Below, in pieces: positions 1 to 9,487 of a DNA stretch of 64,000 nucleotides. The DNA lies in contig NC_087069.1 of the NCBI RefSeq assembly GCF_963678635.1, positions 21,779,138 to 21,843,137 on the forward strand. Reading direction: 5' to 3'. Below the pieces are notes generated by a model. The model was given only the letters and a program-made list of their open reading frames with translations. It made no database searches and had not been told where the DNA came from. Both the position numbers and the translations under genes were made by a program. Every line of letters starts with the position of its first letter. The first letter of the stretch is position 1. The stretch comes from Symsagittifera roscoffensis. Taxonomy: Eukaryota > Xenacoelomorpha > Acoela > Convolutidae.

Positions 1-1777
1 ATGGATTCATTGTCATCTGTAGTGATTCTGCGGCATTTGGCATTTGCGAAAAATTTGAAAGTTGATTTTTTGTTATTTCGTGTTGCTGAAGGTATTATGG
101 AAGCGGTATTTCATTTTGCATTTGAGTTGGTTGATAAGAATGCATTGACATTGGATTTTGTGGTTGTATTGGTTGAAAAGCTTGTGTGTTAAATGGATTT
201 TGTATATGCATTTGTTGTGGATGTTGTACATCTGTTGGGTTTTGTGGGTAAATTTTCATATTTCGAGATGGTTGAGGTTGTCGCGGTCTTTGTGTGCGAT
301 ATTCTTTAGTATATGGTGCAAAAATATCTGGTTGGTGATAATCATCTTCATCGGATGATAAATAGCTTGTATTAAATGGTGTATGTTGATTATTTTTGTT
401 TTGTTGGAAGAATGGGTAATTTTCAGTATAATCCTGTGTAGGTTGTGGATTATCTGGAAAATTTACTGAATTTGTTGATGTTTTCGGGAGATTCCAATAA
501 TGAGAACATACGTGATTTAAATTTTGTGTATTTTTTCGGGGAGGTTGATTTGTTCTTTGTTTGTGAGCATAATAAGAATTATGTTCTGCAAAGGTGTTTC
601 TTGTGAATGATTTTCGTGTTTTTGACGGTATTGTCATTGGTCTATATGTTTGATAATCCATATGTGAATATTTTGGAGCAACGGAAGGTTTAACGGTTGA
701 TTGTAAGGTTATTTGTGCCAGTGAAGTATTTGTATTTCTTGGTGTTGTTAAATTTGGGTGTATTGGTGAAATACTTTGTTGTGTAGTTGTTGTTGTTTGG
801 ACAATTTCTTCATTTATGAAGTGTGATGGTGTTTGAATATCTTTTTGTAAAAGATTTCTAGTTCCATTAAGGTTTTCAGTGTGTATGACGGTCGAATTTA
901 AACTGTTATTTCGTGTATCAGGTAAAAATGTATTGTAGTTTAATGGTGTTGCATCAATGGTTAATGGTTTTACTTTTACATAATCTCTGTGATAAGATAT
1001 TGTACTTATTGCTTGACTTGAGATAGATTGTGGGATATTTATAAAAGTAGGATGAGACCATTCAGGGTCTCAAACGTAGTCTGATTGTTCTGTAATGGCA
1101 GTGTCATCATTTGAATTTTGAGGTCTGAAATTTTTTCTTGCTTGTGAAATTAAGTCTAAATTATGTGTGAAATAATCTATTATAAACCATGCCAAAATTT
1201 TTTGTAAGTCATGTTTAGTGTGTTGTGAAACATCATCTTTAGTGAAATTTTCTTTGATTATATGAAGAAAAGTTGAAAATAATGCAATTTCATTTCGTAC
1301 TTTTGTATGTTTGGATGTTTCAGTTGGTGAGATTCTTTGAAATTCTGTTTTTTCTAATATAGAGATAAGGGTATACATTATTGCAAAAACTTCATTAGTT
1401 AATATAGAGTTTGCTCTTTGTGAATTATGATATTGTATGCTTTTGATATATTCTAGGAATACTTTTGAAAATTCTAATTCAAGATCATCTGTTTGGTTTA
1501 CATATTTACGATGATTCGTATTTGGTGTGCTGAATTCTATGGTGTAGATTCCATATTGTTGTGTTAAGTTACATATGTCTTTCAAATAATGTTAAATAAT
1601 TTAGCTTTTAATTTTTACATCTGGGAATTCTGCTTTGCATGGACTGATTCCGGGTTCAAACAAATTTACGAGTATATTCTTGCAAAAGTCACGTTGCCCT
1701 CTATCATCGGGTGAATCTATGAGGAAGGGGTAAACCTCTTCGTCATCTGGACTATCGTCACTTTGAGTGTGGCTCAT
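1..1777 (-). pseudogene. gag of copy A, broken
   Basis: It starts at an ATG (1775-1777) equivalent to the copy B gag start. There is an early stop near 1603, then an open piece at 1070-1585, a TGG-to-TGA stop where B has Trp, and another open piece at 95-661. The 95-661 piece is useful: it reads across the place (near 10810) where copy B changes frame, showing that the B break is a mutation and not a programmed shift. The product would have been the structural polyprotein of the particle. Confidence 0.75.
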
Positions 1778-1832
1778 TTTTTCGTTTTATGACTGTTAAT
1801 ATATAGCTATCAAGGTGTCTAATTGGTTGATT

Positions 1833-2219
1833 CTAGTTATACAGATGTACTGGTTTGTGTTTGTATTGCTTTTGTATTCTTCTTTTTCCTCTTCTTGATG
1901 AATTTGAAGTTGTTTCTGATTCGGAAAAATTTAATTGATCGTGAATGGGACAATTTCTTTCAATTGATTCTTTTAATTTGTAGAGTTCATCTAAACTGCT
2001 GGCTTCTGGTTCAGAAAATGTGTTTCTATTTTTTGAAAATCTTTTTCGTGTGATTTGTCTTTGTTTGTTTATAATTTTTCTTTTTATTGTTTGTCGTTTT
2101 GTTCTAATGTATCCAACTGTTTGTGTATGAGGTGTGATTACAAGATCGTTTTTTTTGTTATCTATTTCACAGTTGTGTAAAACGGTTGTTTGCTTATTTC
2201 CTAGATTTTTGAATGACAT
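1833..2219 (-). pseudogene. Basic pre-gag ORF of copy A, prematurely stopped
   Basis: 128 codons, homologous to the 155-codon ORF at 9020-9487 in copy B. It has the same start (MSFKNLGNKQT) and the same Arg/Lys-rich middle. It stops where copy B has a Trp codon; the downstream sequence still resembles B's C-terminal end, so this looks like a nonsense mutation. Function unknown. Confidence 0.6.
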
Positions 2220-3112
2220 AAGGTTTAGGATGAGGGATGCAAAAAGTTGTTAGGTATTTCTATTTTCTTAGTCTGTTAGTCCTTAGGATTTTTTGGTTAG
2301 CTTAACCTGGGTCTTTTTATTTAGGGTTGAAGAGAAAAGTATATCGATTCCGAAGAATGATTTTTTACTTTCTCGTGGCTAGTCTAAGCTAAGGTGTTAA
2401 CTTACTTAATCTTACTTAGGGGTAGTGGTTGTGTTCAAGGGTTGGAGAATAGTAAATCGATCCACAAGGTTCAGGTTTAATTACAACTTACTAAGTCTAA
2501 GATCTATCCTGGGTCTGGTAAGAGAAGGGTTCAAGTGACGGATGAATAACCGAAGTTCTTCACTGTTTATCTTAAATTGAATGGTTAGTTTTATTAAAAA
2601 ACTTCTATTAATCTTGGGTCTTTTGGAAGGGTTGGATAGTGAATCGACGTTTGAGGTCGTTAGACACTTGCTAAGTGGGTGGGGGAGAACAAAATTGTTC
2701 TTTTTGATCGAAGGATAGGCCTTGATGATCAGGTTTTAAATTTAGTGAACTAGAAACTTAATTAAGATCCAAGGATAAGCCTTGATGATCTGATTTTAAA
2801 ATTAAGTGAGTTTAAGTTTAAAATGGTTTAAATTTATTTAACAAAAAGATTTAGTATTTTAATTATATTAGTGAGCTTATAATTGCTGTTATGTTTAGGT
2901 GATGAAGCTGGGACAACAGATGATTTATGATTACTACCAATTTATTGTCATGCTACTAATTTTTATTTTCATTTTCAATAAATATTTTTCAAATATGTTT
3001 TTATATAAGACTGCAGAAATTAAGAAAATGATCTGAGATCTTTTTATCAATCGTTATTGTACATTAATAATTTTGTTTAGCGCCTGAAATGATCATGAAG
3101 ATTGACTTCAAA
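2220..3112 (-). other. Untranslated leader of copy A
   Basis: No ORF of note. The sequence matches the leaders of B and C, including two copies of the near-hairpin GATC-(AT)-CAAGG / CCTTG-GATC, here at about 2706-2731 and 2766-2790. Confidence 0.7.
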
Positions 3113-3346
3113 ATTTGATTTGCAAATGAAAATCTAAATTCATTGCTAATAAGATTCTAAATACAACAGTTTGTGTTGGCTTTTGCCCTACAATCATAAA
3201 CTAAATGGTAAGTTTCTTTTTTGTCGTATGTCGTCTCTTGTTCAAGGTCTTCTTCCAATTCCGGGTAGTTCTATTATTGTTCGGAATATCGGCTCTGATC
3301 TATTGAGTCGTAGAGACATTTCGATTAAATTATTATCGTATAACAT
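3113..3346 (-). pseudogene. Broken copy of the 77-codon leader ORF (copy A)
   Basis: It corresponds to the intact 77-codon ORFs at 7856-8089 (B) and 60874-61107 (C). The start region (Met-Leu-Tyr-Asp) and the middle (MSLRLNRSEP) are kept, but stop codons interrupt the second half. It is recognised only by comparison with B and C. Confidence 0.5.
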
Positions 3347-3433
3347 TTTGAAAATGTTTTGTCTAAATTCTAATCTATTTTTGGTTAGTTCTAAGCTATT
3401 AAGGTCTTATTCGAGACTTATGGTCGCACCAGA

Positions 3434-3843
3434 TGAGTTAGAACCGATGTGGTTAACTCACAGTGCAATTTCGGATAGGGTACACCGTCTGCTCGTCACG
3501 CTATCTTATTTTCGGCCGGATAGATTCGTGCAACATCTTAGTCTAATACCGATCCTAATCCTACTCTTATACTTTCTAGTCTCAGGGTGTTTAACTAGTC
3601 TCTGCTAGGCTCAATAGATCTAGGGTATACCGGTTTATTGCGGCTGCTGAAGTTCTCTTGGAGAGACAACTAATTTCTAAGTTAAATTCAAATCTCGCTG
3701 GTGCTGAACTTACAAGTAATTTCAGCACTTACAAATAAGTGGGTTGATAGTTAGATGGATTATGATTGGTTAATAATAAATACTTTACAGTGGTAAAATA
3801 TCCAATTTATCCAATCATAAAATACAGTTTAGATCAGGTTGCA
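3434..3843 (-). repeat. 5' LTR of copy A
   Basis: A 410-bp LTR matching those of copy B in the same order. On the minus strand it begins TGCAACCTGATC (B has TGGAACCTGATC) and ends CTAACTCA, followed two bases later by the shared TGGTGCGACC primer-binding site. The LTR hairpin is less perfect here than in B and C. Confidence 0.88.
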
Positions 3844-4032
3844 ACATTCCAGTCCTTTCTCATGGCAAAACTTGTAATTCTCGGACCAGTCTTTTCTTTT
3901 GAATTCCTGCTTGCAAGTTTCTGAGTTGCAACCCACACTGGATAAAACACCAGGCCCACTTTGAACCGTTTCAAATGAATCATAATAAAATTGAAGGCTC
4001 ATCACAAAAAACAATAAATAAATTGAAATCAT
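3829..4032 (-). pseudogene. Possible secreted Cys-rich peptide exon, interrupted by LTR A
   Basis: 67 codons on the minus strand. The first 20 or so residues are strongly hydrophobic (MISIYLLFFVMSLQF), like a signal peptide. A short Cys-containing stretch follows, with Cys-X4-Cys and later Cys-X6-Cys spacing. The last codons are LTR sequence, so copy A sits directly in or after this reading frame. It may be the remains of a host gene for a small secreted peptide, or chance. No family is recognised. Confidence 0.3.
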
Positions 4033-4499
4033 TTTTAGTCGGTTTGAAGCGCCAGATATTAGGAAAAAGTGTTTTATGCTTCGATATGTTCAACTTAAAC
4101 TTTGTTTGAGTATATGGTAATAAACAGTGATTTATTGTTAAACCCCAAACTTTGGATAGACTGGGTGTGAACACTTTTTCTCATATTTTTTAACCCGCTG
4201 TTTTTTAAATATCAAAGTTGAAACTCATGCTGTCATATAATGGCATAAATGTGTGTTTTTCTTTGCATGCAATGGAAAATAAACAGACGGACTCTGTGTA
4301 AACAGGCATAAAAAGCCTTTCATTGATCCTCTGAGAATGGCAGAAATCTTAATAATTTTTAAACTACAATTACTATTTTGTTCACATGTAAAATTTCATA
4401 ACATTATAAAGACGGAACGTTAGGATTTAAAAATTGAAAAAAAAAACACGTGAGGGGGAGCAATGAAAAAGCATATACATCCACAGTTTGAATAACTAC

Positions 4500-5330
4500 T
4501 TTTTGAAAAAGGTGAAAGGAGCTATTGCACCTATTTTATTTAAAAAACTGTTGCAAGATTTTTTTGCTAAGGCCATTTTTCCAGGTTGCCTTAAAATGCC
4601 CATATATTGATTCCATTCTTTAAAGAGGGTAATCATGCGGATCCCTCAAAATTTCGACCGATAGCCCTACTATAAGCTCATGTAAGAACTTGCCTACAGC
4701 CGCATGATATCATGTTTCAACAAATTTGACTTACTCAAGAAAATTCAGTTTGGATTTTGGTCATATCGTGGAGCAGTTGACGCAATCGTTTCACTGATTG
4801 ATATTTTAAGATCAAAGAAAACTAAAACAATGCGCGTCTTCATAGATTTGAAAAGAGCATGCGATATAATAAATCGCCTAATCCTGATGGAAAACTGCGA
4901 GTCCTATGGACTAAGAGAACCAATCGGTCAATTGTTAAGACTTTTTTTGAGTCATAGGAAGCAGTAAGTAGCGAAGAGAAATGCAAACGCAAAGCTGAAA
5001 GATGTTCCTTTCGGTGTTCCTCAAGGCTTTATTCTTGGTCCACTGCTTTTCATAATTTTCATTAACGATATTGACTCAAACCAGGAAAACAAAAAGTCTA
5101 TACTATACGAAGGCGACACTGTAATTAGTTCATGTACAACGATGAGAGTTGTGCAAGCTGAACACCAGACTGCTTCGAAAAAAAAACGGCAGAAGTATTA
5201 AAACAAAAAAAGCTGACAATACAAAGCTGATAAAAACTGAACACAAAAGTAAATAATCTAGATAAAAAGAAAAGAGCTTGTTCAGAGTTATCTTAGGAGC
5301 ACTTAAATAACAATCAATCCAAAATCAAAC
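4500..5330 (+). mobile_element. Decayed non-LTR (LINE) reverse transcriptase
   Basis: Broken in several frames, but RT motifs appear in order. These are a fingers region before 4704, then QFGFWSYRGAVDAIVSL, then FIDLKRACDIINRLIL (normally a D-KAFD motif), FLSHRKQ, and after a stop GVPQGFILGPLLFIIFINDI. The catalytic box that is normally xADD reads YEGD here, so one essential Asp is lost. The motif style is that of the jockey/CR1-like LINE group, but the clade is not settled. Confidence 0.75.
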
Positions 5331-5867
5331 TTTGAAAAACTAATTGTTCGTTTCTGCTAAGGATCTCGATTTTTTTTACCTAGCTAAAACAGTGTCTAAA
5401 ATTCCCAGAAGTGAAAACCCTATTCAAATATCGAACAAGCGCAATACAGATAATTAAGTGAACAAAGTTTCAGATGTGCGCAGTGCATCGAGAAGACTAC
5501 CAACAAGAGTAAACTCAAATGATTCAATTGCTATTCAGCAAAGAAAAAGGTTATTTGTTATCCTAAATTTTTTCGACAACATAAAAACTTCTGTTTTCTT
5601 AAAGTAATTTTATTCATTTATAATTTCTTAGACTGCGACTTCTTGGATAACGAAGACTACCTTAGAAATACTGTCTATTAATTAATTGAGGTCCTTGATT
5701 TTTTAGTCTTTTTTTCTTGTAAAGATTTTTTACCTCGTTTTTTTTGCGACAACCTGATCACTTGATTTGATTTCAAGTTTTGAGAAATTTTTTCTCACCC
5801 AGTATCAATAACTTAGTACATGAATTGCCGCTCTGAGACGCCCCTGAACGGACCCGTAGGTGCAATG

Positions 5868-6134
5868 TTACTCTCCCAGGCAGTAAAATTGGTGGCGTTT
5901 TGTTGGCACCGCCAAATGAATTGAGCCAGCTAATTGGTTCTTTTTATTCTGTGCACGACTCAAATTGCAACTCGGATAATTGGATAAATTATTTATTATT
6001 ATCAGCCTAACATTGAGAGTTTTGCCGATATTCAATTTACCAAAACTATTCGAGATGATTTGAGGGCAGTCGGAACATTCAAGGTTTTGCCCTGATACGA
6101 GCAGTCTTGTTCTAATTATCTCAACAGTTTTCAT
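5868..6134 (-). CDS. Hypothetical exon-like ORF
   Basis: 88 codons on the minus strand with a Leu-Glu-Cys-Ser-Asp-Cys stretch and a possible splice donor (TTTTG|GTAAAT) inside the frame. It could be a host exon or chance. No family recognised. Confidence 0.15.
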   Translation of the reverse strand: MKTVEIIRTRLLVSGQNLECSDCPQIISNSFGKLNIGKTLNVRLIIINNLSNYPSCNLSRAQNKKNQLAGSIHLAVPTKRHQFYCLGE

Positions 6135-6326
6135 GCGGGTAAATCAAATTGTTAAAAACAAACTTGATTTTCATGATTTTCTATCCGTTTTTATAAAACA
6201 GCAGTTCCGTCGTATTACATATTTTTTTCGGAACGATTTGCTACTCGAAAATGAAAGGTTTATAACCTAATTGAGATTTGGAGCCACAACTTTGATTGAG
6301 GTTTCAACAAAAATATTGCTCATAGC

Positions 6327-6524
6327 CTATTCAGATGAGCTCTTGTTCTTCAAAATTGTGAACACTTCAACTGCATAGGCTTTATCTTCAGCACATTTTG
6401 AGAAACACTTTTTGACTAAAAAACTTGTTTTGAAATCGAAGTAATCTTCTATTTCGAGATTCCCGTCAATCGCCTGTTCTGACCAAAAAGTCACATCCGT
6501 AAAGCAAATCCGACTACTAAGCAA
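6327..6524 (-). CDS. Hypothetical terminal exon-like ORF
   Basis: 65 codons on the minus strand, with Cys pairs (KKCFSKCAEDK) and preceded by an acceptor-like TTGCTTAG. It could be the last exon of a small host gene, but no other exon can be linked to it. Unrecognised. Confidence 0.15.
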   Translation of the reverse strand: MLSSRICFTDVTFWSEQAIDGNLEIEDYFDFKTSFLVKKCFSKCAEDKAYAVEVFTILKNKSSSE

Positions 6525-6754
6525 CTGTAAAGGTGTTCAATTTTACTGTTGAGGTCCGAAATGTAAATTTTTTTCAAACTAAGAAAACTAACAAATTGCC
6601 AAAAGCCTTGACTATGATGGCTTATTTTTCAATTTTAAGGTAGCGCTCACAGTTTTGAATTAGTAGCACGTCAAACCGCTGGTCAATGATGTTGTAGGAT
6701 ACGCAATTTTCGTATGATTGATTGTCGATGAATTATATCACAAGTCCAGAATGA

Positions 6755-7245
6755 CTCAATACGAGTATGTTGCAATCATCGCGACTCTGTGCAGCCCAAT
6801 ATTTGTGCAGTTTTGCAGGACTCAAAAGGTTTCTGTTGCAACCATCGCGACTCATTATGGGTATGGCTCAGCTTTTCGCAAACGAAACATTTTTTTCGCT
6901 CCCAAAAAAGATTTGTCGCAAATTTGCACGACCTGATAAAAATGCATTGAGTTTTTTTTCCCAATTTTCGGCAAACAAGAAGACTCTGCGCGACGTGGAC
7001 GAGCAAAAATTAAAAAAGATATGTTGCGAGAAGAAAAAAAGTTATGTTACGATTTTACGCGACCAAAAATTTGCGCGACTTCGCCCAAACAAAGAGACTC
7101 TGCGCATCCCGAAAAAAAGTAATTCACGACTCTGATAGATTCAAACGTATGTTGGGCTACCACGAAGATTCTTCGCGACTTTGTGGGACAAAGAAGCATC
7201 TCATCAACTCTGCGCGACTCAAAAAATGTGTCTTGCAAAAGTATC
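6755..7245 (+). repeat. Degenerate short repeat rich in GCGCGACTC
   Basis: The motif CGACTC or TGCGCGAC recurs about ten times at irregular 30-60 bp spacing, with A-rich sequence between. Overlapping ORFs in several frames and on both strands are a side effect of the repetition, not genes. Confidence 0.4.
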
Positions 7246-7358
7246 ATTTTTGGACCTTCTTGTGGTGGTTTTGTATATCATCGGCAACTATGTGGGTCTA
7301 GCTAACTGCACAATAAAAATACACGTATACTAGTTTTTATTCTATGCGATTGGCATCT

Positions 7359-7768
7359 TGGAACCTGATCTAAACTACATTTTATGATTGGATAAATTAG
7401 ATATTTTACCAATGTAAAGTATTTAATATTAACCAATCATGATCCATCTGACTAACAATCCATTTATTTGTAAGTGCTGAAATTACTTGTAATTTCAGCA
7501 CCAGAGAGATTTGAATTTAACTTAGAAATTAGTTGAACTCTCCCGAGTACTTCAGCAGCCGCAATAAACCAGTATACCCTAGATCTATTGAGCCTAGCAG
7601 AGACTAGTTAAACAACCTGAGACTAGATAGTATAAGAGTAAGATTAGGATCGGTATTAGACTAAGAAGTTGCACGAATCTATCCGGCCGAAAATAAGATA
7701 GCGTGACGAGCAGACGGTGTACCCTATCCGAAATTACTCTGTGAGTTATACACTTCGGTCCTAACTCA
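7359..7768 (+). repeat. 5' LTR of copy B
   Basis: 410 bp, starting TGGAACCTGATC and ending CTAACTCA. It differs from the 3' LTR at about five positions by eye, so the insertion is fairly recent. It contains AATAAA at about 7565, TATAAGA at about 7631 and a 28-bp palindrome. The U3/R/U5 limits cannot be placed by eye. Preceded by ATCT, the left half of the target duplication. Confidence 0.95.
7474..7501 (+). promoter_or_regulatory. 28-bp perfect hairpin inside the LTR
   Basis: GTGCTGAAATTAC, then TT, then GTAATTTCAGCAC: two perfect 13-base arms. Kept exactly in the 3' LTR (26826-26853) and in copy C (60482-60509), weaker in copy A. It could be a protein-binding palindrome or an RNA hairpin near a transcript end. 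Confidence 0.6.
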
Positions 7769-7770
7769 TC

Positions 7771-7790
7771 TGGTGCGACCATAAGTCTCG
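7771..7790 (+). promoter_or_regulatory. Primer-binding site
   Basis: TGGTGCGACC lies two bases after the 5' LTR, as expected for pairing with the CCA end of a tRNA whose 3' end would be GGTCGCACCA. The same sequence and the same two-base gap occur in copies A and C. The tRNA is not identified; the next bases also look tRNA-like (complement contains GTTCGAG). Confidence 0.75.
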
Positions 7791-7855
7791 AACAAGACCT
7801 TAATAGCTTAGAATTAACCAATAATAGATTAGAATTTAGACAAAACATTTACAAA

Positions 7856-8089
7856 ATGTTATACGACGATAATTTAATCGAAATGTCTCTACGACTCAAT
7901 AGATCAGAGCCAATATTCCGAACGATAACAGAACTACCCGGAATTGGAAGAAGACCTCGAACCAGAGACGACATACGACAAAGTAGAAACTTGCCATATA
8001 GTTATATGATAGTTCGGCAAAAGCCAGAACAAACTTTTGTATTTAGAATACTACTGGCAATGAATTTAGATTTTCATTTGCAAACATAA
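7856..8089 (+). CDS. 77-codon leader ORF, unknown function
   Basis: An ATG-started ORF 65 bases beyond the PBS, far upstream of gag. Copy C has an ORF of exactly the same length at 60874-61107, with about 19 differing residues of 77, many conservative (Tyr/Phe, Ile/Val, Arg/Lys), and no indels. That supports real coding. The protein is polar and Arg-rich at first (MSLRLNRSEP, RTRDDIR) with a hydrophobic end, and lacks recognisable motifs. It could be a small accessory protein, the first exon of a spliced product, or an upstream ORF controlling gag translation. Confidence 0.5.
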   Translation: MLYDDNLIEMSLRLNRSEPIFRTITELPGIGRRPRTRDDIRQSRNLPYSYMIVRQKPEQTFVFRILLAMNLDFHLQT

Positions 8090-9019
8090 AACCTTAAAGT
8101 CAATCTTCAAAATCATTTCAGGCGCTAAACAAAATTATTAATATACAATAACGATTGATAAAAAGATCTCAGATCGTTTTCCTAAATTCTGCAGTAATAT
8201 ACAAAACATGTTTGAAAAATATTTATTGGAAAATCAAAATAAAAATTAGTAGCATGACAATAAATGGTTAGTAATCATAAATCATCCTGGTGTTCCAGCT
8301 TCATCACCTAAATATAACAGCATTCATAAGCTCACTAGTATCATCAAAACACTAAATCTTTTCTTTACACAAATTTAAATCATTATAAAAACTTAAATTC
8401 ACTTAATTTTAAAATCAGATCATCAAGGCTTATCCTTGGATCTTAAATCCTTTTCTACTTAATTGAATTTAAAACTTGATCATCAAGGCCTATCCTTGGA
8501 TCAAAAAGAACAACTTTGTTCTCCCCCACCCACTTAACTAGTGTCTAACGACCTCAAACGTCGATTCACTATCCAACCCTTTCTAAAAACCCAGGACTAA
8601 TAGAAATTTTTAAAACAAACTAATCATTCAAATTAGGATAAACAGTGAAGAACTTCGGTTATTCATCCTTCACTTGACCCCCCCTCTTACCAGACCCAGG
8701 ATAAATCTTAGACTTAGTAAGTTTAAAATAGTATCTAACGAACTACTCGCGTTCTAATTATACCTGAACCTTGTGGATCGATTTACTATTCTCCAACCCT
8801 TGAACACAATCACTACCCCTAAGTAAGATTAAGTAAGTTAACACCTTAGCTTATACTAGTCACGAGAAAGTAAAAAATCATTCTTCGGAATAGATATACT
8901 TTTCTCTCCAACCCTGAACAAATAGACCCAGGTTAAGCTAACCAAAAAATCGTAAGGACTAACAGTTTAAGCAAATAGAAATCATTTAACAACCTTTTGC
9001 ACCCGTCATCCTAAACCTT
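8090..9019 (+). other. Long untranslated leader
   Basis: 930 bases without a significant ORF, shared by copies A and C. It holds two near-hairpins (see separate entry) and donor-like GTAAGT or GTAAGA sites near 8718 and 8821-8835 that are also present in C, as would suit splicing of subgenomic RNAs. Confidence 0.55.
8418..8502 (+). promoter_or_regulatory. Twin leader hairpins
   Basis: Two near-identical 25-base units (8418-8442 and 8478-8502) of the form GATC-AT-CAAGG, short loop, CCTTG-GATC. They can fold as a 5-bp stem plus a 4-bp stem with a two-base bulge. Both occur in copy A, and at least two occur in copy C (about 61455-61479 and 61513-61537). The position between PBS and gag is where packaging and dimerisation signals lie in retroviruses; that role here is inference. 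Confidence 0.4.
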
Positions 9020-9487
9020 ATGTCATTTAAAAACCTAGGAAATAAACAAACAATCGTTTTACACAATTGTGAAATAGATAACAAAAAATACGACCTTTTA
9101 ATCACACCCCATACACAAACAGTTGGATATATTCGAACAAAACGACAAACACTAAAAAGAAAAATAATAACTAAACAAAGACAAATAACACGAAAAAGAT
9201 TTTCAAAAAACCGAAACGCATTTTCAGAATCAGAAACCAGCAGTTTAGACGAACTTTATAAATTAAAAGAATCAATAGATAAAAATTGCCCAATTCACGA
9301 TCAATTATATTTCTCTGACTCAGAAACAACTTCAAATTCATCAAAAAGAGGAAAAAGAAGAATAAAAAAGCAATATAAACACAAATCAGTACATTTATAC
9401 AATTGGAATCAACCAATTAGACACATTGATAATTACATATTAACAGTCATCGAACGAAAAAATGAGCTCAACGCACACCCCAGGTGA
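9020..9487 (+). CDS. Basic 155-codon pre-gag ORF
   Basis: It encodes a strongly basic protein whose middle is a dense run of Arg/Lys/Gln (TKRQTLKRKI...ITRKRFSKNRN), followed by a Ser/Glu acidic part and a second basic patch (KRGKRRIKKQYKHK). It overlaps the gag start (ATG at 9462) by 26 bases in another frame. Homologues sit at the same place in A (1833-2219) and C (62050-62388). The basic patches resemble nuclear-localisation or RNA-binding segments, so a nuclear RNA-handling role is possible but is inference. No family recognised. Confidence 0.6.
   Translation: MSFKNLGNKQTIVLHNCEIDNKKYDLLITPHTQTVGYIRTKRQTLKRKIITKQRQITRKRFSKNRNAFSESETSSLDELYKLKESIDKNCPIHDQLYFSDSETTSNSSKRGKRRIKKQYKHKSVHLYNWNQPIRHIDNYILTVIERKNELNAHPR

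Larger units (their letters stand above)
1..3843 (-). mobile_element. Retroelement copy A, 5' part, truncated by window edge
   Basis: This is a Ty3/Gypsy-like LTR element read on the minus strand. Its 5' LTR lies at 3434-3843, followed leftwards by the primer-binding site, a leader of about 1.2 kb, the basic pre-gag ORF and broken gag sequence that leaves the window at base 1. The order and sequence match copy B (7359-27120) and copy C (60365-64000). It carries more stop codons than B, so it looks like an older, dead copy. The other LTR is outside the window, so no target duplication can be tested. Confidence 0.9.

Noticed and set aside
3171-3608. 145-codon ORF antisense to the LTR and leader, with shorter versions at 7594-7848 and 60810-61025
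   Set aside because: The similarity follows from the shared LTR, lengths differ in each copy, and the sense strand has a better ORF in the same place.
6767-7135. 122-codon ORF left of copy B
   Set aside because: Lies in a degenerate GCGCGACTC repeat with overlapping ORFs in several frames and both strands.
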